In this document: piece by piece, positions 42,337 through 51,603 of the stretch
Layout: every line of letters begins with the position of its first letter
How positions within the stretch are numbered: position 1 is the stretch's first letter
DNA from: Arthrobacter sp. ISL-65
Lineage (GTDB): Bacteria > Actinomycetota > Actinomycetes > Actinomycetales > Micrococcaceae
NCBI RefSeq assembly: GCF_018613795.1
Contig: NZ_JAGGPN010000017.1
Span: 28,062-92,061 of the forward strand
DNA length: 64,000 nt
Reading direction: 5' to 3'
The notes under the pieces: generated by a model
Told to the model about the DNA's origin: nothing
The model's database searches: none
What the model saw: the letters and a program-made list of their open reading frames with translations, nothing else
Position numbers and translations under genes: made by a program

Positions 42337-43770
42337 TTATTTCTGAAAGTGGGGTGTGAAGAGCTTGATGAGAGGTGCCAGGCTGTCCAGCTCCTCAAGG
42401 CACTGGACGAGCCGGACCGCTTCCTCGGCATTCCTGCGCGGGGTCCTGCCTCCGAACTCGGCATTGGCGTAGTACTTGTCCAGGATCTCCGCCTCGCTCA
42501 TCGGGCTGGCGTAGATGTCACCCCTGGGCACGTCCGTCCGCGTCCTGAGCACGGAACCGTCCCGGAGCCGCAGCTCCACTTCGGCGGTCAGCGATTCCGC
42601 AGGCGGCAGCGAATCAACCAGCCGGATCTTGTCCAGCAGCCGCTGCAGGCGCGGATCCTGCATATGCTCCAGCGTGAGGTGCTCCGGCCGGACCGTCCTG
42701 TACAGCAGGGCCGTCGCGGCCGTGAAGCGGATGCTGAAGGCGCCGGAAACCTCCGGGCACTCCCCGATCACGAAGGGCTGGCCCACGAAACCCTTCAGGG
42801 TCCGCGGGGTCACATGGATGAGGATCTCCTCGATCTCATCCTCGTTGAGGTTGTTCTCGGTGGCCAGCCGCACACAGGCGTCCAGTGAGGGGTGGCTCGC
42901 CCGGCACGAGGACCACGGCTTGATCACACAGTCTGCATAGAAGGCCTGGCCGAGCCTGCGTGTCACCTTCTCGGGCGCCGGCGACGAGCAGTACATGTCC
43001 AGGAACCCGTGCGGACCGCCGATGGCGTCCGCCGGCCCGGTGAACCCGGACTGCGCCAGCTCCGCGGACACGATGGAATTACGGGCGGCGAAGGCGATGG
43101 GCAGTTTGAACGCAAGGGTCTGGTCGAAGATGTTGGCTACCGTCCCAGACAGCTGGTTCACCCCGATTCCCAGCGCGTTCCGGACCTGGTCCGCGCCGAG
43201 CCCCATCAGTTTGGCGGCGACGGCGGTGCCGCCGAGTCCGTTAACGGTGCCTGTGTTGTCCTGGCCGCTGTACACGTCAAAGCCCGACGCCGCGGCGAGA
43301 CGCGAGGTGAGGTCATCCCCCACTATCAGTGCGGTGAGCATGTCACGGCCCGAGGAGCGCTGCTGCTCGGCGACGGCCAGGGCCACCGGAACCGTGGTGC
43401 CGCTGATGTGGGCGGCGGACTGCGTCTGGTCCTCGTATTCCGCACCGATCGGCTCGAAGTCGTAGGACCGCATCATGACCGCATTGACCATCGCCGCATT
43501 GTGGGCCGGCAGGCGGATGCCGTGGACCAGCACCCGTGATTCCGGGGCACCGCCCCAGCGGCGGGCGAGGCCCAGCAGGGCGTCGTTGCCCTGGGCGCGG
43601 TGGCCTGCAGCGATGTTGCCCAGCGCGTCGATGATCCGGATCTTGGCCCGGGCCACGGTGCCGGCGTCAAAGGCCTCGAAACTGGCGTCAGCGACATGCC
43701 GGGCCACAGTGCCCGTCATGTTTTCCAGGCCGTCTTCGAGGCCGGCGGCCTCTGCTATCTGCGCCGTCAT
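42337..43770 (-). CDS. MmgE/PrpD-family protein
   Basis: 477 residues with the PrpD-like features ARAKIRIIDALGNIAAGHRA at the N-terminus, NAAMVNAVMMRSYDFEPIGA and the C-terminal region ELRLRDGSVLRTRTDVPRGD. The family includes 2-methylcitrate dehydratase, iminodisuccinate epimerase and cis-aconitate decarboxylase, so hydration, dehydration or decarboxylation of a polycarboxylic acid is expected. It sits between the HpaB-like oxygenase (8-nt gap) and the flavin reductase in one operon, so it may process a product of ring oxidation. Start ATG 43770 has only a weak site. Confidence 0.9.
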   Translation of the reverse strand: MTAQIAEAAGLEDGLENMTGTVARHVADASFEAFDAGTVARAKIRIIDALGNIAAGHRAQGNDALLGLARRWGGAPESRVLVHGIRLPAHNAAMVNAVMMRSYDFEPIGAEYEDQTQSAAHISGTTVPVALAVAEQQRSSGRDMLTALIVGDDLTSRLAAASGFDVYSGQDNTGTVNGLGGTAVAAKLMGLGADQVRNALGIGVNQLSGTVANIFDQTLAFKLPIAFAARNSIVSAELAQSGFTGPADAIGGPHGFLDMYCSSPAPEKVTRRLGQAFYADCVIKPWSSCRASHPSLDACVRLATENNLNEDEIEEILIHVTPRTLKGFVGQPFVIGECPEVSGAFSIRFTAATALLYRTVRPEHLTLEHMQDPRLQRLLDKIRLVDSLPPAESLTAEVELRLRDGSVLRTRTDVPRGDIYASPMSEAEILDKYYANAEFGGRTPRRNAEEAVRLVQCLEELDSLAPLIKLFTPHFQK

Positions 43771-43778
43771 TACGAAAC

Positions 43779-45299
43779 CTAGCCCCGCGCCCCGACGGTG
43801 ATCCTGTCGGCGGTGGGGGCGTCGCCCGACGCAGCGGAGGAGCCGTCCGGCACAGCGGGAACGCCGTCGATTTCCGCGAACATGGCCTGGTAGGCACCGG
43901 TCTCCCCGGCAGCCTGGGCCTTGCGGTGGTCCAGGGCACGCGCACGGCCGATGCTGCCGAGGTAGAAGCGTTCGTAGAGCTCGATCCGGCTGCCCAGTGC
44001 CGAGCCGGCGAAGTCCCAGGCGGTGCGCATGATGCGGGCGCGTTCCTGGGCGCTGATGCCGTTGGCGCCGGGCAGGTACTTCTTCAGCAGCGGGCCCAGG
44101 CGCGGATCGTTGAAGGCACCGCCCGTGGGGGTTGCCAGCAGATTGTGCGAGCCCATGGACTTGATGATTTCGTTGATCCGGATCATCCAGCCGGGCATGA
44201 TGGCCCGCAGGGAGCTGATGTCGTCGTGGCAGAAGAACGCTCCGCCGCCCCAGTCCGAGGCCCGCAGTTCCGCGGAGTGGATGGCCGCGCGGGTGAGGCG
44301 CAGGTAGGTGTAGATTTCACCGAGCATGGCGCCGACGTCGGGCTTGTTCTCGGTGCCGGTCACCTTGGCGATCTGCGTGCACAGGTCGTAGGCGAACTCC
44401 AGCTTCACGGCGGCGCGGATGGCCGTCTGCTGCTGGGTGTTGCCGGAAGCGGTGCCGGCGTTGATGGAGTTGTAGATGTCCAGGTTGCCGTCGATGAACA
44501 CGCGGTCCCACGGCACCAGCACGTCGTCAAAGATGATGACGGCGTCCTGTTCGTCGAAGCGGGCGGAGAACGGCTTGTCCGCAACATCGGCGTCCACGCC
44601 GTAGTGGTCCCTGCAAATGGCAACGACGCCCGGGGTGGCCACCGGAATGGCAAAGGAAATGGCGTATTCCTCGTACCCCTTCTGGATGGGCACTGCGGGG
44701 TAGACATACAGCTCGTCGGCGATCGGACCGAGGGTGGCGAGCATCTTCGCGCCCTTGACGATCAGGCCCTGCTCGGTCCGCCCCACCACGCGCAGGGTGA
44801 GTTCCTCGTTCATGCCCTGCAGCTCCCCGACGTTCTTGTCGATCGCGGCGTGCACGATGGTATGGGTCAACGCGAGATCCTTTTCGATCACTTCGCGCTG
44901 GTATGCCACCAGCCTCTGGTGGTACACCGGGTCCCCGGAGCGGTCGAAGATGTCCTTGCGGGACACGTGCCCTGCCAGGACCACATTGACGTAGTCCGGC
45001 GTACGGCCCAGCATGCCGTTGGAGTACCGGGCCAGGCGGTCGAAGGCGCGGTGGCGGCGGGCGATGTCTTCCTCGTTCCTGGGAAGCGAGTGGCTCACGT
45101 TCATGGCCTCGCCGGTCTCCGGATGGGTGGTCAGGCAGTCCGCCGCGTACTTGTGCTGGTAGTCGAAGTAGCCGGCCATGCCTTCGACGGAACCCTTGAA
45201 GGCCGGGTGTTCTAGGACGGAGATACGCTCCGATCCCAGCCACACCTCGCGGCCGTCGTCCAGGCCCCGCTTGTACTCTGCTCCGGTGCGTGCAGTCAC
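43779..45299 (-). CDS. 4-hydroxyphenylacetate 3-hydroxylase-family oxygenase (HpaB-like)
   Basis: 506 residues from GTG 45297-45299 with GAAGGAGATCAC upstream. The acyl-CoA-dehydrogenase-like fold of HpaB is shown by EYKRGLDDGREVWLGSERI at the start, FDRLARYSNGMLGRTPDYVN, and the flavin/substrate block FDEQDAVIIFDDVLVPWDRV. These enzymes use FADH2 from a separate reductase to ortho-hydroxylate phenols (4-hydroxyphenylacetate, hydroquinone, chlorophenols, nitrophenol). The required reductase is encoded downstream in the same operon. Its likely substrate here is a phenol from the neighbouring Baeyer-Villiger route. Confidence 0.94.
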   Translation of the reverse strand: MTARTGAEYKRGLDDGREVWLGSERISVLEHPAFKGSVEGMAGYFDYQHKYAADCLTTHPETGEAMNVSHSLPRNEEDIARRHRAFDRLARYSNGMLGRTPDYVNVVLAGHVSRKDIFDRSGDPVYHQRLVAYQREVIEKDLALTHTIVHAAIDKNVGELQGMNEELTLRVVGRTEQGLIVKGAKMLATLGPIADELYVYPAVPIQKGYEEYAISFAIPVATPGVVAICRDHYGVDADVADKPFSARFDEQDAVIIFDDVLVPWDRVFIDGNLDIYNSINAGTASGNTQQQTAIRAAVKLEFAYDLCTQIAKVTGTENKPDVGAMLGEIYTYLRLTRAAIHSAELRASDWGGGAFFCHDDISSLRAIMPGWMIRINEIIKSMGSHNLLATPTGGAFNDPRLGPLLKKYLPGANGISAQERARIMRTAWDFAGSALGSRIELYERFYLGSIGRARALDHRKAQAAGETGAYQAMFAEIDGVPAVPDGSSAASGDAPTADRITVGARG

Positions 45300-45442
45300 T
45301 GTGATCTCCTTCTCAGCCTGATCCAGCGCTTGGCCGGTCCGCTACATTTTGAAGTAAAAATATATTCTTGTTCGATTTTATATAACTTGGCGAACTTTGA
45401 CAATGGTTTGGCCGGTACGGCTGCCTGCGGGGATGCTTGCGC
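45300..45442. promoter_or_regulatory. AT-rich promoter region of the HpaB/PrpD/reductase operon
   Basis: The 143-nt gap is markedly AT-rich at 45350-45400 (AAAAATATATTCTTGTTCG, then TTTTATATAACTTGG). Inverted GTTCG (about 45370) and CGAAC (about 45391) frame it, and TTTGACAATGG follows. A promoter plus regulator site for the downstream minus-strand operon is likely. The regulator could be the GntR protein at 49064. Confidence 0.5.
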
Positions 45443-46942
45443 CTAACGCCGCGCGCGGAGTTCCGGTTCGATGGTGCCGGCCACTACTCCATCGGCGGCC
45501 AGGGCATGCAGCTGCGGATGGTCCGCAGTGAACCGGTCCAGTGGTTCCCCATCTGCGGAACGTGGGCGGCCGTTGGCCACAAAGCTGAGAAGCAGCGACC
45601 GCAGCTGGCCGGAGACCGCCTCAAAGCTGTCCTCCGGAAAGCCGCGGAGCATCGGAGCGTCCCGCCAGTCCTCCCTGTTTCCAAAGAGGAACGGCAGTTC
45701 AAAGCAGTGCGGACTGCCAACCCCGTCAAGCTTGCTGGGAACCGAGAACCGGAGCAGCGTGGCTTCCACACCGGCCGCATTCGCCCGGCCGGCAAGTTCA
45801 GTCGCGGCAAGGCGGAACTGGTGCAAGCTCATGGCCTCCACGAGCTTTGCGTGCGGCGTTGCATCGGGGATCCGGGAGTCCAGGAAGTCCAGGACTTCGG
45901 GGGCTTCCTCGAAGTGGCCAGCCACGAAACCCGCCACCTGCTCCGGGCTCACGGCAGCCACCGGCACAGGGTGCAGGAAGGCGGCGGCCTCGTTGTCCGT
46001 ACTGCTCAGCAGCAAAGATTCCACATGCAAGGACGAGGCAGCACGCCGGAAGTCCATGGCCCAATCTGGCACCAGCCCGCCATCCGCCGCCGGCACCAGC
46101 CCAAGGCCCCGTCCCGCATACGCCTTGCCGACTGCTGCCTGGGCTTCAAGGATGGCCGGAACGGGCGCGGTAGCCAGTGACCCGCCGTCGAGGGCGCCGT
46201 CGGGTGTCCCGCCGTCGAGCGCGTCTTTAAGGAAACCGTTGAACAGTTCACGGCGCTCCGCATAGGCGGCGGGGCTTAGCGGGGGCTGCCAGGGCAGGCT
46301 GAACAGCGCTGTCCGGCAAAACAGTCCCTTGGCAGCCGGGGCAAGGCTCAGCACGTAGGCGTACCAGGCCCCTGCCGAATGGCCGGCGAGAGTGACGGCC
46401 GCGGGGTCTCCGCCGAATGCGGAGATGTTTGCCGAAATCCACGTGAGCGCCTGAAGGATGTCCTGCACGCCGAGGTTAAGCGGCACTCCGGATCCACCCA
46501 GCAGCGCCAGCGCGCCGAGCCGGTAGCTGACGGTGACCACCACGGCGTTGCCCTCGGCGGCGAGCCGGGCGCCGTCGTACCAGCCGACGTTCCCGGCGCC
46601 GCTGATGAAGGCTCCGCCGGGGAGGAAAACGAGGACCGGCAGGTCCAGGGCGCCCTCGGGTGTCCAGATGTCCAGCAGGAAGGAGTCCTCGTCCTGTTCC
46701 AGGCTGGACAGCGCCGGGCCCATCAGCCAGTCCAAGGATCCGGGTGACTGCGGGAACACTGTGGAACCTGCCTGCGCGCGCCCGGGTGAGGGATCGCGCA
46801 GCGGCGAGAACCTGTCTGCGGCATCCAGCCGCTCACCGTAGCGGACTCCGGGAACGTGGACGACGCCGTCGACCGCTTTTCCGGAATACTCCAGGCTTCC
46901 GGTGGAGAAGACCTGCGGGCCGGCGATGACGTTGGCGCTCAT
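45443..46942 (-). CDS. Type B carboxylesterase
   Basis: About 499 residues from ATG 46940-46942. Alpha/beta esterase signature: oxyanion hole LPGGAF (about 107-112), EDSFLLDIWTP, and nucleophile elbow GHSAG with Ser189 preceded by AFGGDPAAVTLA. This is the carboxylesterase type B family. Its start overlaps the Baeyer-Villiger monooxygenase stop as ATGA, so translation is coupled. In the known 4-hydroxyacetophenone route the esterase splits 4-hydroxyphenyl acetate to hydroquinone and acetate, which is its inferred job here. Confidence 0.92.
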   Translation of the reverse strand: MSANVIAGPQVFSTGSLEYSGKAVDGVVHVPGVRYGERLDAADRFSPLRDPSPGRAQAGSTVFPQSPGSLDWLMGPALSSLEQDEDSFLLDIWTPEGALDLPVLVFLPGGAFISGAGNVGWYDGARLAAEGNAVVVTVSYRLGALALLGGSGVPLNLGVQDILQALTWISANISAFGGDPAAVTLAGHSAGAWYAYVLSLAPAAKGLFCRTALFSLPWQPPLSPAAYAERRELFNGFLKDALDGGTPDGALDGGSLATAPVPAILEAQAAVGKAYAGRGLGLVPAADGGLVPDWAMDFRRAASSLHVESLLLSSTDNEAAAFLHPVPVAAVSPEQVAGFVAGHFEEAPEVLDFLDSRIPDATPHAKLVEAMSLHQFRLAATELAGRANAAGVEATLLRFSVPSKLDGVGSPHCFELPFLFGNREDWRDAPMLRGFPEDSFEAVSGQLRSLLLSFVANGRPRSADGEPLDRFTADHPQLHALAADGVVAGTIEPELRARR

Positions 46943-48930
46943 GCCAGCTGGTGGTAGTCGTCGAGGTTCACGGTGCGCGTGATCTTCCAAAAGTCCACCA
47001 CCGGGTACGGCCAGATCTGCGAGACGCGGCCGAACCTGTTCTTGTACCAGGTCTGCACCGAGGGATGGCCCCAGGCCTTGGTGGCGCTGGCGGCGTCCAG
47101 CTTTTCGATGAACCCGTCCAGCACCTCCTGCTTGAGGTCAAGGCTCTTCAGGTCGTTTTCCAGGATGATCCGGATGGCCTCGAGGATGTATTCGACGCCG
47201 TATTCGATCATGGAGTACAGGCTGCCGTTGACCACATGGCCGGTGTTGGGGCCCGTGACCATGAACAGGTTGGGGAAATTGGGAACCGTGATGCCGGCGA
47301 AGGCCTTGGCATCGCCGCCCCAGTATTCGTGCAGGTCCGTGCCCTGGCGGCCGGTGATTTGGAGCGGCTCGAGGAATTCAGACGCCTGGAAACCTGTGGC
47401 GTAGACGATGATGTCCACCTCGTGGAGCACGCCGTCCTTGGTGACGATGCCCTCGGGCACCATGCGCTCCAGGCCCTCCGTGACCAGCGTGGTCTGCGGT
47501 TTCTTGAGCGATTCCGCCCACACACCGTTGTCCCGGAGCATGCGCTTGCCGCCAACGATGTAGTTGGGCGTGACCTTGGCCAACAGATCGGGGCGATCCT
47601 GGTACTGCCTGGCCAGCAGTTCCGTCAGCTCGCGACGCACTTTCTCGTTCACGGCAGAGACGCTGCCTGGCTTGTTCCAGCCCGGCTCGGCAACGGCAGT
47701 GTGCTGGCGGCCCTCCACTCCCAGCCAGTGCTGCCAGAACCGCAGCCACTGCCCGTAGTGCGGGAGCTTGCGGACCAGCCACTGGACCGAATCCGGCATG
47801 TCGTCGTAGTAGCCCTTGGTGGGGAGCATCCACGGCGAGCTGCGCTGGAATACCGTCAGCGCGGACACCTGGTCCACGATGGCCGGAACAATCTGGTAGG
47901 CGCTGGCACCGGTTCCGATCACGGCGACCCGTTTGCCCGTCACGTCCACGCCGTTGTCCCATTCCGCCGAGTGCATCTGGATGCCGGCAAAGGATTCACG
48001 GCCGGCAACGTCAGGGTACTTCGGCCGGTCAAGCTGCCCGACGGCGGTAATCACGGCATTGAACCGGCGGGTGACCGGGCGGCCGCCGGCGTCGATCGTG
48101 TCAACGTTCCACAGGCCTGTGGCTTCGTCATAGTCCGCGGAGGTCACTTCGGTGTTGAATTCGATGTTTTCCAGGATGCCGCCGCGTTCAGCCACCTGGC
48201 GGGTGTATTCGTAAATTTCGGGCCCCTGGGAGAACTGCTGGGGCCAGTCATCCCGCTGGGCGAAGGAGAAGCTGTAGGCATAGTTGGGAGTGTCCAGCCG
48301 CACGCCGGGGTAAGTGTTCTTCCACCAGGTGCCGCCCACGGTATGGCCCTTCTCGAACACCGTGTAGGGCACGCCGGCCTGCTTCAGGCGGTAAGCCGCC
48401 GCCATGCCGGAGACGCCCGAGCCGATGACGGCGACGCTGAAGTCCCGCCCCACGGCGATGTCCCGGAAGTTCCACTTCGGCTTGCCACCCTGGCCCTCCA
48501 CCAGGGCCATGTCATGCATGAGCATGGGATGGTACTCGGGGTTGGCAGCGTTCGTGATCCACGTGAGAACGTCCTGCGCCTGTGCCTCGGTGAGTGTCCC
48601 CACGCCGGTCAGGTTCTCATCCCGAACGCGTTTCAGTGCCGCGAATGCCAGCCCCCGCGCCTGTTCCTGCTGTTCAGGGTCCATGCCGCCGTGGGGCAGG
48701 CCCGTAATGTCAGCGGGGTGCTGCGGCGGGCGAAGGTCTTCGCGGAGTAGCGAGAAGTCCTGGGTAACGGCGGCCAGGGCGACCATGAGGGCCGGAAGGT
48801 CCGAGCGCTCCACCACATTGTGGAGGAACGCGTCGTCTTCAGTGATGGCCTCGTACTTCTCGCGCCAATAGAGGTCGTCCACCAATGCCTCCCCTGGGGC
48901 CTGGACTGCTTCGGTGCTGGAGTTGGTCAA
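46939..48930 (-). CDS. Baeyer-Villiger flavin monooxygenase, 4-hydroxyacetophenone monooxygenase-like
   Basis: 663 residues from TTG 48928-48930 (AAGGAGAACCGCC site). Two Rossmann loops, GSGVSGMAAA (about 170) for FAD and GTGASAYQIVP (about 339) for NADPH, enclose the BVMO fingerprint FAGIQMHSAEWD (314-325; F-x-G-x3-H-x3-W/D). The extra N-terminal region of about 150 residues is the trait that separates 4-hydroxyacetophenone monooxygenase (HAPMO) from shorter BVMOs. It inserts oxygen beside the carbonyl of aryl ketones to give aryl esters. The coupled esterase downstream supports this. Confidence 0.93.
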   Translation of the reverse strand: MTNSSTEAVQAPGEALVDDLYWREKYEAITEDDAFLHNVVERSDLPALMVALAAVTQDFSLLREDLRPPQHPADITGLPHGGMDPEQQEQARGLAFAALKRVRDENLTGVGTLTEAQAQDVLTWITNAANPEYHPMLMHDMALVEGQGGKPKWNFRDIAVGRDFSVAVIGSGVSGMAAAYRLKQAGVPYTVFEKGHTVGGTWWKNTYPGVRLDTPNYAYSFSFAQRDDWPQQFSQGPEIYEYTRQVAERGGILENIEFNTEVTSADYDEATGLWNVDTIDAGGRPVTRRFNAVITAVGQLDRPKYPDVAGRESFAGIQMHSAEWDNGVDVTGKRVAVIGTGASAYQIVPAIVDQVSALTVFQRSSPWMLPTKGYYDDMPDSVQWLVRKLPHYGQWLRFWQHWLGVEGRQHTAVAEPGWNKPGSVSAVNEKVRRELTELLARQYQDRPDLLAKVTPNYIVGGKRMLRDNGVWAESLKKPQTTLVTEGLERMVPEGIVTKDGVLHEVDIIVYATGFQASEFLEPLQITGRQGTDLHEYWGGDAKAFAGITVPNFPNLFMVTGPNTGHVVNGSLYSMIEYGVEYILEAIRIILENDLKSLDLKQEVLDGFIEKLDAASATKAWGHPSVQTWYKNRFGRVSQIWPYPVVDFWKITRTVNLDDYHQLA

Positions 48931-49063
48931 GGCGGTTCTCCTTGTGATTGCGGGATCTGCAGAGGACCGACGTGATCCGGGTCTCTCTTGCTGGCTTACT
49001 CCATTCTAGTATCCAGTTTGCATAAGTCAATCAAGAAAATATTCTCTGGCGAAGGGTAGCATT
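48931..49063. promoter_or_regulatory. Divergent promoter region of BVMO and GntR genes
   Basis: 133 nt, AT-rich. TTTGCATAAGTC (about 49017) and ATTATGCAT (49061-49069, overlapping the GntR start codon) resemble one another. ATTATGCAT recurs as its complement ATGCATAAT at 53580-53588 upstream of the ABC transporter. These are candidate binding sites of the GntR regulator. Confidence 0.45.
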
Positions 49064-49780
49064 ATGCATATGGCGAAAAGTACCGATTCTGAGACGCTGA
49101 GCAAGCACATCCGGGACTCCATGCGGGATGACATCCTGTCGGGCCGGTGGGCTCCCGGAGAGAAGCTGCAGCTTGCGGCACTTTCGAAGCACTACCAAAC
49201 CAGCAGCACGGTGATCCGCGAGGCCCTCACCCGGCTGGTGGGCGACCGCCTGGTGCTCCTGAAGCCAAACCGGGGCTTCTTCGTGCCCACACTCTCGCTG
49301 GCGGAACTCAAGGACATCAACGAGCTTCGCTGCAGGTCCGAGGAATTCGGAATCGGTCTGGCCATTGAGCGCGGCGACCTCGCGTGGGAATCAGAGCTCA
49401 TCGCTGCCCACCACACCCTGGAGCGGACCCCTTACCGGGACGCGTCCGACGCCCAGCTGACCGAGGCCTGGAACCACGCCCACCAGGTGTTCCATGCCAA
49501 GCTCCTGGAGGCTTGCGGCGTGCCTGTCCTGATCGATCTTTGCTCAACCCTGTCCGATCTCTCCCAGCTGTACGGCCGCTGGGCCGGCAACGCCACCCGG
49601 TACACAAAGCGGGACATCGCCCGGGAGCACCGGGACATCCTGAACGCTGCCTTGCAGCGGGATGCGAAGGCCGCCTCGCGCCTGATCCGGGAACACTACG
49701 AGATAACGCTCAACGCCATCCTCAAGTCCGGCATTGACGACGGCACTGCGCAGCACGGAAATGCGCCTGCCAAGGTCTGA
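49064..49780 (+). CDS. GntR/FCD-family transcriptional regulator
   Basis: 238 residues from ATG 49064 (GAAGGG 7 nt upstream; ATG 49070 possible). Winged helix DILSGRWAPGEKLQLAALSK, HYQTSSTVIREALTRLVGDR and RGFFVPTLSLAEL; FCD domain with WNHAHQVFHAKLLEACG, REHRDILNAALQRDAKAASR and LIREHYE, including the metal-binding His residues. It is divergent from the BVMO/esterase operon and is the natural candidate for its control. A perfect 23-bp terminator follows. Confidence 0.92.
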   Translation: MHMAKSTDSETLSKHIRDSMRDDILSGRWAPGEKLQLAALSKHYQTSSTVIREALTRLVGDRLVLLKPNRGFFVPTLSLAELKDINELRCRSEEFGIGLAIERGDLAWESELIAAHHTLERTPYRDASDAQLTEAWNHAHQVFHAKLLEACGVPVLIDLCSTLSDLSQLYGRWAGNATRYTKRDIAREHRDILNAALQRDAKAASRLIREHYEITLNAILKSGIDDGTAQHGNAPAKV

Positions 49781-49788
49781 TTGCCAAA

Positions 49789-49837
49789 CAAAGAAGCCCT
49801 CCGGGAACCTCAATGAGGTTCCCGGAGGGCTTCTTTG
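49789..49837. terminator. Strong bidirectional terminator
   Basis: Perfect 23-bp inverted repeat (49789-49811 with 49815-49837), 3-nt loop, arms beginning CAAAGAAGCCCTCC and ending in a T-rich run on each strand. It separates the convergent GntR and ABC-ATPase genes. Confidence 0.93.
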
Positions 49838-49888
49838 TGTAACCGTATTTGTGCAACCGTACGGGCGGAACCGGCGTATCGGCGCAGG

Positions 49889-50695
49889 TCAGTGGCTGCG
49901 GAGGCGGTGCAGAATGCGCGCCCGCGCCTCTGCGAAGCGCGGATCGGCCTTGGTTTCCACCTGGTCCCGGTGATCACCAAAACCTGTCTCAATCACGTCC
50001 ACCACGGTGGCCGGTTTTTCGGCGAGCACGATGACCTTGTCTGCGAGGTACAGGGCCTCATCGATGTCGTGGGTCACCAGGATGATGGTCACGCCCAGGT
50101 TGGACTGAAGATCGATCACCAGGTCCTCGAGGTCAAACCTGGTCTGGGCGTCCACGGAGGCAAAGGGCTCGTCCATGAGCAGGACTTTGGCGTTGTAGGC
50201 CAGCGCCCTGGCGATCGCCACGCGCTGCTGCATGCCGCCGGACATCTCCCAGGGATATTTGTGGCCCTGCCCGCCCAGTCCCACGGCCGCCAGGTTCTTC
50301 GCCGCCGCTTCGTTTCTCTCCTTCTTTCCGACTCCGCGCCCCTGGAGCGGGAACGCGACGTTTTCAAGGGTGGTCATCCACGGCATCAGCGACCGGCTGT
50401 AGTCCTGGAACACCACGGCGAGGTCCCGGTGCGGGCCGCTGATGGCCTCCCCGCCCACGCTTACCGTGCCGCTCTTGGGCCTGATCAGACCCGACAGGAC
50501 CCGTAGCAATGTTGTTTTGCCGACGCCGGAGGGCCCTACGATCGAAACGAACTCGCCGTCGTTCACCTCCAGGTTGAGGTTGTTGAGGATCTTGTTTTCG
50601 GCGTCACCAAAGCCGTAACTCATTGTCAGTCCTTGGACCTGGAGCAGTGGCGCCGTCGCTACCTGTTCCTGCTCGGGTGCTGCCTGAACGGCCAT
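49889..50695 (-). CDS. ABC transporter ATP-binding protein (SsuB/TauB/NrtD-type)
   Basis: About 268 residues from ATG 50693-50695 (AAGGAGCCACC). Walker A GPSGVGKTTLLR, Q-loop VVFQDYSRSLMPWMTTLEN, signature MSGGMQQRVAIARAL, Walker B VLLMDEPFASVD and switch His THDIDEALYLAD are complete. The MPWMTxLENV form after the Q-loop is the mark of the nitrate/sulfonate/taurine uptake family. It is the last gene of a four-gene minus-strand operon. The frame extends to 51103 but overlaps the permease gene. Confidence 0.95.
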   Translation of the reverse strand: MAVQAAPEQEQVATAPLLQVQGLTMSYGFGDAENKILNNLNLEVNDGEFVSIVGPSGVGKTTLLRVLSGLIRPKSGTVSVGGEAISGPHRDLAVVFQDYSRSLMPWMTTLENVAFPLQGRGVGKKERNEAAAKNLAAVGLGGQGHKYPWEMSGGMQQRVAIARALAYNAKVLLMDEPFASVDAQTRFDLEDLVIDLQSNLGVTIILVTHDIDEALYLADKVIVLAEKPATVVDVIETGFGDHRDQVETKADPRFAEARARILHRLRSH

Positions 50696-50730
50696 GGTGG
50701 CTCCTTCTTTCGGATGTTGAATCGTGGGCG

Positions 50731-51603
50731 TCATTTGGCGCCTGACTTGAAGTACCAGCTCAGGATCCTTCGTTCGAAGACGATAAACAGAAGCGAGAGG
50801 ATGTAGCCGATGACGCCAACCAGCAGCGCGCCGGCCCAGGTTTCGGGCACCTGGAAGGTGGCGGATGAATTGAGGATGTAGAAGCCGAGGCCCTTGTTGG
50901 CGGCAAACAGTTCGCTGACCACCATGACGGTGATGCCGATGGGCAGGGCTACGCGGATGCCGGCAACGATCTGCGGAAGTGCGGCCGGCAGAACCACCCG
51001 GCGGAAATGCAGCCCCGCCGGGATGCGGTAGACCTTGGAAAACTTCCGGATGGTGGGCTCCACGCCCAGGACGCCGTCGATCGTGTTCAGCAGCACCGGC
51101 CACATGCAGGCGAAAGCGATGGTGTAGATCTTGGGGCCCTGCCCGATGCCGAATGCGCCGATGATCAATGGCACCAGCGCGGCCTGCGGCACCGAACGGA
51201 AGAAGTGGATGACAGGGTCAACGATTTCCCGTAGCCGCCGGGTTTCCCCGAGAACCAGCCCGCCGGCGATGCCGACCACCACCGCCAGCAGAAGTCCCGC
51301 GCCCAGGTTGGTCAGGCTGTAGCTTGCTCCGGACCCGATGACTCCGTTGGAGAGGTCCCGTCGCAGGCTGAGCAGAATGTCCTCAAGGGACGGAATGAAA
51401 ATGTTGGTGCTGTTGGCCGACGCGGTCCACCAGATGGCGAAGACGAGGGCGATCAGCCAGGTCCTCTGCAGGACGTTCAGGAGTGCCTTGGCGAAGCGGC
51501 TGCGTTCGCGGAACGTGCCGCCGGCCTGCCGTACGCTCGCGTTTTTCGTCGAAACCGTGCCCGGACCGGGCTTCGGGGGTGTTCGGAGTGCTGTCTCAGT
51601 CAT
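50731..51603 (-). CDS. ABC transporter permease (TauC/SsuC-type)
   Basis: 290 residues with six hydrophobic segments and the EAA-type loop VLGVEPTIRKFSKVYRIPAG near residue 180. The N-terminal Arg/Lys-rich tail is cytoplasmic. ATG 51603 overlaps the stop of the second permease gene (ATGACTGA), so the two are coupled and form a heterodimeric channel. Confidence 0.92.
   Translation of the reverse strand: MTETALRTPPKPGPGTVSTKNASVRQAGGTFRERSRFAKALLNVLQRTWLIALVFAIWWTASANSTNIFIPSLEDILLSLRRDLSNGVIGSGASYSLTNLGAGLLLAVVVGIAGGLVLGETRRLREIVDPVIHFFRSVPQAALVPLIIGAFGIGQGPKIYTIAFACMWPVLLNTIDGVLGVEPTIRKFSKVYRIPAGLHFRRVVLPAALPQIVAGIRVALPIGITVMVVSELFAANKGLGFYILNSSATFQVPETWAGALLVGVIGYILSLLFIVFERRILSWYFKSGAK

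Noticed and set aside
46951..48750. 599-codon plus-strand open frame opposite the BVMO gene
   Set aside because: Antisense of the clear BVMO; low-complexity, with no ribosome-binding site or family signature.
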